Assembly: GCA_021813225.1 (NCBI GenBank)
Contig: JAKALH010000021.1
Span: 1-15,464, forward strand
Source of the DNA: Chloroflexota bacterium
Lineage (GTDB): Bacteria; Chloroflexota; Anaerolineae; J036; Brachytrichaceae
DNA: 15,464 nucleotides
Direction of reading: 5' to 3'
The notes beneath the pieces were generated by a model. It had not been told where the DNA came from. It saw nothing but the letters and a program-made list of their open reading frames with translations, and did not search any database. Positions 7,180 to 13,481 of this stretch are shown here, in pieces; the stretch's first letter is position 1, and each line of letters begins with the position of its first letter. The position numbers and the translations under genes were made by a program.

Positions 7180-7201
7180 ACAGTTACCAACCCTTAATAA
7201 A

Positions 7202-7207
7202 AAGGAG
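7202..7207 (+). promoter_or_regulatory. Strong ribosome binding site of the GH78 gene
   Basis: AAGGAG with an eight-base gap to ATG 7216. It fixes the start of the rhamnosidase and is the best conventional site in the window. Confidence 0.8.
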
Positions 7208-7215
7208 TAACCTCA

Positions 7216-9687
7216 ATGGCAGGACCGATTACCGCGCAGGACTTCCCGGATATCCGCTGGAACGGCCACTACATCTGGGTCGAACCGGCGCCGCCGCCCG
7301 TAATGTTCGCCGAATTACGCGGGGACAAAGAACCCCGCCCCGAAGTGCGCGCGCTGTTCCGCAAAACTTTCGAACTGGCCGAAGTGCCGGCGCGCGTGCC
7401 GGCACGGATCACCGTCGATTCGCGCTATCTGTTATTCGCCAACGGCCAGGAAGTGTTCCAGGGGCCTATCCGCAGCCAGCCGCGCCGCAAGGTCTACGAC
7501 CTGTTCGATCTGGCGCCCTACCTGCATGCCGGCGCGAACACGCTGGCGGTGTACGTGGCGTACTACGGCACGCCGCGCTCGTACTGGATGCCGGCCGTGA
7601 GCGGTTCGCCCGTCGGCAGGCGCGGCACGCTGGTCTTCGAAGCCGACCTGGGCGCCGCCGGCTGGCTGGTCAGCGACGCCTCGTGGAAGTGCCACAAGAG
7701 CGACGCCTGGCAGTACGGCTGGGCCGGCGACGACGCGATAAGCATCTTCAACACCATCCCGCTGGAAGTGTACGACGCGCGCAAGGGCGCGCCCGGCTGG
7801 GAGCAGCCCGGCTTCGACGACAGCGGTTGGGACAACGCTTCGGTCATCTCGACAGGCGGGTTTGGCGAGACGCCCCGCTCGCAACCGCCCACCGACCCGT
7901 ACGGCCCGCTGTACCCGCGCCCGATCGCGCGGCTGGGCGGCGATGTGCGCTCGCCGATGACCGCGCGCGTCGAGACACTGGACGGCTCGGTCGACTCGTC
8001 CATCGGCGACCCGGTGAAGCGCGTGGAAGCTACGCTGGACCTGCAAGTGGCCGAGACGCACGACAGCGCCGTCATCCCGTTGAAGGTGGACCTGCGCGGC
8101 CACGGCGACGCGCGCATCAGCTTCGACATGGGCGGCATCGTGATGGGGCGCGTGTCCTTTGCGGTGACTGCGCCCGCCGGGGCGGTGTTCGACTTCTCGT
8201 ATACCGAAGACCCGCTGAAGAAGGCGGCCGGCCCGTTTGCAATGGGCATGCACGCGGGCAACCGCTATGTGGCGCGCGGGCACGACGACAGCTTCACGCT
8301 GTTCGACGCGCTGGGTTTCCGCTTCGCTTATGTATACATCCACGGCGCGCATGAAGAGGTATCGCTGGATAAATTCGTGGTGCGCGAGGACGTGTACCCC
8401 TGGCAGCTCGGCGCATCCTTCACCTGCAGCGACGACGCGCTGAACCGCATCTACCAGGCCGGCATCCGCACCGTGCAACTGAACGCGCGCGACGCCTTCA
8501 CCGATTGCCCCACGCGCGAACAGCGCGCGTGGGTGGGCGACAGCGTGGTGCATCAGATGGTCAGCCTGGCGACCAATACCGACTGGCGGCTGGCCTGGCA
8601 ATATTTGAACCTGGGCAACTCGCCGCGCTACGACGGCATCCTGCCGATGAGCGTGGCCGGCGAGATTGAGGCCAGCGGCGGGTTGACCATCCCCGACTGG
8701 TCGCTGCACTGGGTGCACGGCGTGTACAACCTGTACCGCTTCGCCGGCGACCGCGACAAGGTGAAGGAGTACATGCCGACGGTAGAGCGCGTCCTGCGCT
8801 GGTACGTGCCGTTCCAGAACCGCGACGGCCTGCTGCAAGACCTGGTGGAATGGAACCTGGTGGACTGGGCCGCCATATCGAACACCGGCGCGTCCTGCAT
8901 CATCACGGGGCTGTGGGCGCGCGGCCTGCAGGAGTTTGCCGAAATGGCCGCCTGGCTGGGCGAGCGCGCCAGCAAGGCCTGGGCCGACGGGCTGCACGCG
9001 AAGGCCAAAGCCGGCTTCGGGGCCTTCTGGGACGCCAAACGCGGCAGCTACGTGGACCATCTGGTGGACGGCAAGCAGCGCCCGGAGATGAGCCAGTTGG
9101 GCGGCGCGGCGGCCATCACCGGCGGGCTGGCCCCGCGGCGGCGCTGGGGACGCATCATCGACGCCATCACCGATATGGACAAGGTGCTGGTGAAGACGTG
9201 GATGGGCAGCGAGCCGGGCCAGTTCAGCCGCACGCCGGACTGGGACCTGAAACGCCAGATCATCAGCGCGGAGCCGTTCATGAGCTATCTCGTCCACGAC
9301 GCGGTGGCTATGGCCGGCAGGGCCGACATCCTGCCCGACCTGTACACGCGCTGGGCGGCCTTCCTCGCCGACGGCTACGACACCATCGGCGAGGACTGGC
9401 AGCACGGCACGCACGTACACGGCTGGAGCTGCACGCCGACGAAGGACATGGCGTTCTATACGCTGGGCGTGACGCCCGCCGAGCCAGGCTACACCGCCGC
9501 GCGCATCGCGCCGCGTCTGGGCCGGCTGACCTACGCCGGCGGCGACGTGCCGACGCCGCACGGCCTCATCCGCGTGTGGGCGACGAAGGCCGGCGTGACG
9601 GTGAATTCGCCGGTGCCGGTGATCGTGGAACTGCCGGGCCAGGCGGCGGTGGAACTGCCCGCCGGCCGGCATGAGGTGAAGGGGTAA
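7216..9687 (+). CDS. Alpha-L-rhamnosidase, GH78 family
   Basis: This 823-aa enzyme should release terminal alpha-L-rhamnose from oligosaccharides or glycosides. The N-terminal ~400 residues form the beta-sandwich modules usual in GH78. The (alpha/alpha)6-barrel region starts near VYPWQLGASFTCSDDALNRI and carries the signature D430-CPTR-E435-QRAWVG-D442, with the spacing of the known catalytic Asp/Glu/Asp set. E726 in TIGEDW lies where the general base is expected, and the following PTKDMAFYTLGVTPAEPGY segment and C-terminal beta domain match the family. Length is normal and the frame is intact. There is no signal peptide, so it should be cytosolic and act on imported rhamnosides. It has its own promoter, strong ribosome binding site and terminator, so it is probably a single-gene unit, divergent from the secreted GH16 cluster. 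The natural substrate is not determined. Confidence 0.93.
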   Translation: MAGPITAQDFPDIRWNGHYIWVEPAPPPVMFAELRGDKEPRPEVRALFRKTFELAEVPARVPARITVDSRYLLFANGQEVFQGPIRSQPRRKVYDLFDLAPYLHAGANTLAVYVAYYGTPRSYWMPAVSGSPVGRRGTLVFEADLGAAGWLVSDASWKCHKSDAWQYGWAGDDAISIFNTIPLEVYDARKGAPGWEQPGFDDSGWDNASVISTGGFGETPRSQPPTDPYGPLYPRPIARLGGDVRSPMTARVETLDGSVDSSIGDPVKRVEATLDLQVAETHDSAVIPLKVDLRGHGDARISFDMGGIVMGRVSFAVTAPAGAVFDFSYTEDPLKKAAGPFAMGMHAGNRYVARGHDDSFTLFDALGFRFAYVYIHGAHEEVSLDKFVVREDVYPWQLGASFTCSDDALNRIYQAGIRTVQLNARDAFTDCPTREQRAWVGDSVVHQMVSLATNTDWRLAWQYLNLGNSPRYDGILPMSVAGEIEASGGLTIPDWSLHWVHGVYNLYRFAGDRDKVKEYMPTVERVLRWYVPFQNRDGLLQDLVEWNLVDWAAISNTGASCIITGLWARGLQEFAEMAAWLGERASKAWADGLHAKAKAGFGAFWDAKRGSYVDHLVDGKQRPEMSQLGGAAAITGGLAPRRRWGRIIDAITDMDKVLVKTWMGSEPGQFSRTPDWDLKRQIISAEPFMSYLVHDAVAMAGRADILPDLYTRWAAFLADGYDTIGEDWQHGTHVHGWSCTPTKDMAFYTLGVTPAEPGYTAARIAPRLGRLTYAGGDVPTPHGLIRVWATKAGVTVNSPVPVIVELPGQAAVELPAGRHEVKG

Positions 9688-9703
9688 GGACGGGTGGATT
9701 GAG

Positions 9704-9749
9704 ACACTCCCGGAATTCCGCATGTGGGGAGCCGGGAGTGTTTTTGTTT
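9704..9749 (+). terminator. Rho-independent terminator after the GH78 gene
   Basis: ACACTCCCGG (9704-9713) pairs perfectly with CCGGGAGTGT (9732-9741) across an 18-base loop, and TTTTTGTTT follows from 9741. It begins 17 bases after the stop codon. Confidence 0.85.
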
Positions 9750-9884
9750 GGGGATAGTCGGCACTAAAGTGGACCCCTTCGTCAAGACACGAAACACCTT
9801 AAATTTCAGGTAGAGGTCCTTTAACATTCACCACGTAATAACACACCTCATCGAGCGCCAGGCGCCCTTGGATCGCTCCGGCAC

Positions 9885-10150
9885 TCATGAGATCACCGGA
9901 GGATGCTCTGGCGCAAAACGTCCGTCAGAATAGACCATGGCCGGCGTGCGATAGTCCAAGGCTTGATGAATCCGCCGGTAGTCATAGAACTGGATGTAAC
10001 CGCTCACGCCCTGACGCGCCTCCTGGGGTGTGTCGTATTCGTGTAAGTACACCTCCTCATACTTTAGGCTTCTCCACAGACGCTCGACAAAGATGTTGTC
10101 GGTCGCACGGCCCTTGCCGTCCATGCTGATCTGCACGCCGGCGCTGTTGT
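9885..10150 (-). pseudogene. IS3-family transposase C-terminal fragment (minus copy)
   Basis: Only the end of the DDE integrase core remains: GVQISMDGKGRATDNIFVER, then LKYEEVYLHEYDTP, HQALDYRTPAMVY and a short tail to the stop at 9885. The catalytic Glu region (NIFVERLW) is present, but both catalytic Asp residues and the DNA-binding orfA part are absent. The open frame extends to 10268, but the part above about 10150 is the antisense of the other fragment and is not native sequence. It cannot encode an active transposase. A 29-codon frame overlaps its stop (ATGA) but shows no sign of being a gene. Confidence 0.85.
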
Positions 10151-10377
10151 TAGCTGCCGGCACGCGCATCAGTATGGATGGCCGCGGCAGAGCCTTCGAT
10201 AATATCTTCGTTGAGCGCCTGTGGAGGACTATCAAATACGAGGAGGTATTTTTACACGAGTACGACACACCGAGGCAAGCCAGAGAGAACCTGACACGCT
10301 ATCTGGTGTTCTACAACCAGGAGCGCCTGCATCAGGCGCTGGACTATCGCACACCTGCCCAGGTGTATTTCGCATGA
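10150..10377 (+). pseudogene. IS3-family transposase C-terminal fragment (plus copy)
   Basis: The native part is RISMDGRGRAFDNIFVERLW, IKYEEVFLHEYDTP, FYNQERLHQALDYRTP and the stop at 10377. It ends a few residues after the RTP motif, a typical IS3-family C-terminus. The frame opens at 10030, but its first ~40 residues are the complement of the minus fragment. Protein identity to the other fragment is high around ISMDG and DNIFVERLW and falls in between, so this is a different member of the same group. It cannot be active. Confidence 0.85.
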
Positions 10378-10692
10378 AACAGACAATCCTGGAAACGAGA
10401 CCGATAGGTGTTGGGGTATCCAACAGGAGCGCTCACGTGTCAGCGTCAGGTCGCACGAGGTTCTACCTTATTTTGGTGAAAATTGTGTCTGACAGATGGG
10501 GAAAGCCTCATTTCTCACATGAAACGCTGAAAAACTAGCCGTTTCATCGGCGTTGGCGAAATCCAAATGCGATAGCCCTGAGGATATTAAGCCCAAGAGA
10601 TTGTAGATTAAATGCTGATGTAAGTCCTTCGCGGGAAAACCGGACACTTCAGGTGATGTGTATTGGGGGCGATTAGTAACCGGCCCACACCG

Positions 10693-10737
10693 GGTCGCCT
10701 CATCAGGAATCTTGCCTGAAGAAGGAAAAGCGCGACC
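10693..10737. repeat. Nested inverted repeat in the permease upstream region
   Basis: Outer arms GGTCGC (10693-10698) and GCGACC (10732-10737) enclose inner arms TCAGG (10703-10707) and CCTGA (10715-10719). A small CCGG repeat lies just before (10680-10693). It lies upstream of the predicted promoter, so it would not be in the permease mRNA from that start. Confidence 0.4.
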
Positions 10738-10801
10738 AGACAAGGGATATCTGCATGCGCTGCAGAAGCGCTACAGCCAGACAGGGGAGAAGAGGGAGCG
10801 T

Positions 10802-10830
10802 TTGACATCCGCGCCTGGCACCAGTATGTT
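10802..10830 (+). promoter_or_regulatory. Strong sigma-70 promoter of the permease operon, near-leaderless
   Basis: TTGACA (10802-10807), a spacer of exactly 17 bases and TATGTT (10825-10830). Transcription is expected to start around 10836-10838, at or within a few bases of ATG 10839. No Shine-Dalgarno sequence precedes that ATG, which agrees with a leaderless mRNA. Confidence 0.65.
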
Positions 10831-10838
10831 AAAGACTC

Positions 10839-11630
10839 ATGCGCCTGTATCTGGAACTCTTCAAGCGCTCGTTTCAGCGCATGCTGGCCTACCGCGCTGC
10901 CACGTTCGCCGGGCTGTTGACCAACCTGTTCTTCGGTCTGCTGCGCGCGGCGGTCATGACCGCCCTGTACAGCGCGCGCCCCGAAGTGGCCGGCATCAGT
11001 CTGCAGTCGGCCATCACCTTCACCGGCATCAGCCAGGCCATCATCTCGTTTCTCAGCCTGTTCGGCTCGTACGAAGTGATGACCTCGGTGTACGGCGGCG
11101 ACATCAGCGCCGACCTGCTCAAGCCTTATCGCTATTTCAGTTCGTGGATGGCGCGCGATCTGGGGCGCGCGGCAGTGAACATCCTGCTGCGCGGTCTGCC
11201 GCTGACGCTGGCTTACGCGCTGCTCTTTCGCATCACGTTTCCCGCTGGCCCCGCGCAGTGGCTGGCGCTGATCGTCGCGCTGATGCTGGCGTGGGCGGTG
11301 TGTTTCTCCTGGCGCTTCCTGGTCAACCTGGCGGCGTTCTGGACGCCGGAAGCGCGCGGCATCGGGCGGTTTGCGTTCAGCCTCGCGCTGTTCCTGTCGG
11401 GCTTCCTCATGCCGCTGCGCTTCTTCCCCGCCTGGTTCACGGCGCTGTGCAACCTGACGCCCTTCCCGACGATGGTCAACACCGTCATCGAGATTTACCT
11501 GGGCGTGGTGAGCGGGCCGGCGCTGGCGCAGGCGCTGCTGGTGCAGGTCGTCTGGCTGGTCATCCTGATCGCAGCGGCGCATCTTGTGATGCGCGCGGGC
11601 GTGCGGCGGCTGGTGATACAGGGGGGATGA
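10839..11630 (+). CDS. ABC-2 type transporter permease, COG4587 family
   Basis: This 263-aa integral membrane protein is one half of a heteromeric ABC-2 exporter-type channel. It opens with the family pattern LFKRSFQRMLAYRAATFAGLL, has the GISLQSAITFTGISQAI segment, the conserved cytoplasmic stretch GGDISADLLKPYRYFSSWMA, and about six hydrophobic segments, ending in the typical RRLVIQGG tail. It is followed after four bases by the COG3694 partner, the usual pairing for this poorly characterised transport system. An ATP-binding subunit normally lies next to such genes, but none is seen. Upstream sequence is IS debris and downstream genes are on the other strand. It has no ribosome binding site and appears to be translated from a near-leaderless mRNA. 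Cargo is unknown. Confidence 0.88.
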   Translation: MRLYLELFKRSFQRMLAYRAATFAGLLTNLFFGLLRAAVMTALYSARPEVAGISLQSAITFTGISQAIISFLSLFGSYEVMTSVYGGDISADLLKPYRYFSSWMARDLGRAAVNILLRGLPLTLAYALLFRITFPAGPAQWLALIVALMLAWAVCFSWRFLVNLAAFWTPEARGIGRFAFSLALFLSGFLMPLRFFPAWFTALCNLTPFPTMVNTVIEIYLGVVSGPALAQALLVQVVWLVILIAAAHLVMRAGVRRLVIQGG

Positions 11631-11634
11631 CGGG

Positions 11635-12444
11635 ATGAAATCCGCCGCCGGCATCTACCGCCGCCTGATCGGGGTGCAGGTACGCTCGCAGATGCAATAT
11701 CGCGCCTCGTTCCTGCTGGATTCGTTCACCACCGGTTTCTCCGTCCTCATCTCGTTTGTCACGCTGGCGCTGATCCTGCAGCGTTTCGATAACGTGGGCG
11801 GCTGGTCGCTGGCCGAAGTGGCCTTCCTGTATGGCATGGTCGAAGTCGCCTTCGGACTGATGGACATGCTGTTCAGCGGATTCGACCCGGACAACTTCGG
11901 CCGGCAGGTGCGGCTGGGCGCGTTCGACCAGTTGCTGCTGCGCCCGCTGGGCATCACGCTGCAGGTACTGGGGTCGCAGTTCCTGGTGCGGCGCCTGGGG
12001 CGCATTGCGCAGGGCGCGGCCGTGCTGCTGTATGCCATCGTCACGCTGCACCTGCACTGGACGCTGCTCAAGCTGCTGTATCTGCCGGTGGTGCTGGCCA
12101 GCCTGGTGTGTTTCTTCGGCGGCCTGTTCATCGTCGGCGCGACGATCACATTCTGGACGGTGGAGTCCATCGAGGCCATCAACATCCTCACCTATGGCGG
12201 CGACGAAATGATGTCGTACCCCATGCACATCTACCCGGACTGGATGCGCCGCTTCTTTACCTTCATCGTCCCGGCCATGTTTCTGAACTACGCGCCGGCG
12301 CTGTACTTCCTGGGCAGACCCGACCCGCTGGGGCTGCCCGCGTTCGCGCCGTTTCTGGCGCCGGCGGCGGGCATCGGCACATTGCTGGCCGCGCTGCTGT
12401 TCTGGCAGTTCGGCATCCGCCATTACAAGAGCACAGGGACGTAG
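11635..12444 (+). CDS. ABC-2 type transporter permease, COG3694 family
   Basis: This 269-aa membrane protein is the second permease subunit. Family features are the opening RRLIGVQVRSQMQYRASFLL, GGWSLAEVAFLYGMVEVAFG (residues ~54-73), GAFDQLLLRPLG, the ITFWTVESIEAINILTYGG stretch, and the closing FGIRHYKSTGT. About six transmembrane segments can be drawn. The ATG lies four bases after the stop of the first permease, with a G-rich Shine-Dalgarno region inside the end of that gene, so the two are cotranscribed and probably translationally coupled. Both lengths are normal and both frames intact, so the pair looks functional if an ATPase is supplied from elsewhere. The operon ends here: a convergent gene follows 20 bases later. 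Confidence 0.9.
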   Translation: MKSAAGIYRRLIGVQVRSQMQYRASFLLDSFTTGFSVLISFVTLALILQRFDNVGGWSLAEVAFLYGMVEVAFGLMDMLFSGFDPDNFGRQVRLGAFDQLLLRPLGITLQVLGSQFLVRRLGRIAQGAAVLLYAIVTLHLHWTLLKLLYLPVVLASLVCFFGGLFIVGATITFWTVESIEAINILTYGGDEMMSYPMHIYPDWMRRFFTFIVPAMFLNYAPALYFLGRPDPLGLPAFAPFLAPAAGIGTLLAALLFWQFGIRHYKSTGT

Positions 12445-12464
12445 TAATCGCCGGATAAAAGCCT

Positions 12465-13388
12465 TTATATACGGCAGTTGCCATCGCTGTTGCCCTTCGG
12501 AAGTATCCCCTTAACTCTTAAAGCGGCATCGATGGCGCCGAAACCGCGCCTGCTGGAGAACGCGGCGCCAAGAATCTCTCTGGCGTCAACATCCTGCCAG
12601 GCTCTTTTCTGTATCTTGCTGAAATATGCGGCAATCTCCGCATAGTTCTGCCTGAACCAGAAGGTGTTGAGGGTCAGCGCGCTGCGGTATATCTGCCCTT
12701 CGGATAAACCCTGCGAAGCGGCCAGTTCGATAAATCCCAGCATCGCAGCGCCATGATTACAGTCCGGCAATGCGGCTGGATTATCACAACATGGGCGATA
12801 GATGCGCTGGGAGATATCCATCACCATGGTCTCCTGTTGCGGAGTAAGCGGCACGATGGGCAGGCTGTTCAGCAGCCTGCCTCCGGCTTGCTTCCCCAGC
12901 GTCCAGCCTCCCGTTGATGCGAAGTCGGCAGCCTGCATCCGATATCGCGTTCCGACAGGCCCATTGGTCAGCACCGAACTGATATTGGCTATTCCGAGGG
13001 GCCAGAACAGATTCAGCAATACCGCCGCGTTACCGTCGTTGATGGTGATCGGCTCATCTGACGGCGCAGTGAGTATTTTCAGATATCCTTTCACCAATGC
13101 GGTGCTGCCGCCGTAGAACCGTATGAACGCATCCTTGTCAATCGCCCCGGCCTGCACCATCCTGACGACTGCATCGCCAAAAGACACCGGCAGTTCAGCG
13201 CTGCCGGGCAGGACACCCTCATCCGGCGCTGTCGTTGTCGCCTGTGCCGTCAGCCCGCCGGCGCTTCCCGCGGAAACCATGTTGAGCAGCGGCGCAGCCG
13301 TCATGCTGCCGGGCATGGGCGGAGCTGTGTAATACAGCCCGACAGCCAGCAGGCCTATGATCAATCCACCAGCCAGGATTCTCCTCAT
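12465..13388 (-). CDS. Membrane-anchored protein with conserved-looking Cys/His cluster, unknown function
   Basis: ATG 13388 is preferred over the TTG at 13421 because GAGGGGG lies 11 bases upstream (13406-13400) and the product then starts with a clean MRRILAGGLIIGLLAVGLYY anchor or signal peptide. The 307-aa protein has a Gly/Ala/Thr-rich linker to about residue 60 and then a soluble, mostly helical domain outside the membrane. Its most striking part is YRP-C200-C201-DNPAALPD-C210-N-H212-G, which could bind metal or heme or form disulfides, followed by MLGFIELAASQGLSEGQIYR and FWFRQNY. I have a general memory of similar sequences as a conserved hypothetical family, but can give no function. 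It lies 93 bases downstream of the sensor kinase on the same strand, so it may be part of that operon. Confidence 0.75.
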   Translation of the reverse strand: MRRILAGGLIIGLLAVGLYYTAPPMPGSMTAAPLLNMVSAGSAGGLTAQATTTAPDEGVLPGSAELPVSFGDAVVRMVQAGAIDKDAFIRFYGGSTALVKGYLKILTAPSDEPITINDGNAAVLLNLFWPLGIANISSVLTNGPVGTRYRMQAADFASTGGWTLGKQAGGRLLNSLPIVPLTPQQETMVMDISQRIYRPCCDNPAALPDCNHGAAMLGFIELAASQGLSEGQIYRSALTLNTFWFRQNYAEIAAYFSKIQKRAWQDVDAREILGAAFSSRRGFGAIDAALRVKGILPKGNSDGNCRI

Positions 13389-13481
13389 ATCAGCTAATTC
13401 CCCCTCAGCCTTATATGGCAAACTGATTTTCCGCGCCGCAGCCTGAATAACCAGCCGGCCGTTTGATCCGGTCTCCGGGCA

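Larger units (their letters stand above)
6846..7215. other. Divergent intergenic region with palindrome, promoter and possible gene remnant
   Basis: This 370-base gap separates the minus-strand secreted cluster from the rhamnosidase gene. The 6846-6960 part is AT-rich and probably carries the minus-strand promoter. The 6963-7103 part has an open frame ending in GGGWGQPLRLAEGEAVAQET and a stop inside the palindrome; it lacks a good start and looks like a gene tail. The palindrome, an operator-like repeat and the plus-strand promoter follow. Confidence 0.6.
9770..10501. mobile_element. Head-to-head pair of IS3-family right-end remnants
   Basis: Two 3' fragments of IS3-type transposase genes point outward from a junction near 10150. 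Outside each stop codon lies a matching non-coding end: TCTACCT, then 23-24 bases later GTGTCT, GAC and GGGG (plus strand 10462-10501; minus strand 9814-9770). Each half therefore keeps the 3' part of the gene and one terminal region, and both left ends are missing. The halves differ clearly in DNA and protein, so they come from two related elements and not from one duplicated copy. Outer limits are approximate. Confidence 0.75.
10502..10838. other. Intergenic region with nested hairpins, no gene seen
   Basis: Between the IS remnant and the permease operon no frame has a convincing start, ribosome binding site or recognisable product. The region holds a nested inverted repeat at 10693-10737 and, at its end, a strong promoter. 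Confidence 0.5.

Noticed and set aside
7432..9723. A 763-codon open frame on the minus strand opposite the GH78 gene.
   Set aside because: The length results from high GC and codon bias of the rhamnosidase. The product is low in information and has no motif, and it would cross the terminator.
9807..9888. A 29-codon frame overlapping the stop of the minus transposase fragment, and a longer one after the plus fragment.
   Set aside because: The two are not alike although they sit at the same place in related elements, so they look like chance frames in the IS end.
10608..11654. A 348-codon minus-strand frame and a 326-codon plus-strand frame overlapping the first permease.
   Set aside because: Both are shadow frames; the permease frame has clear family motifs and membrane segments.
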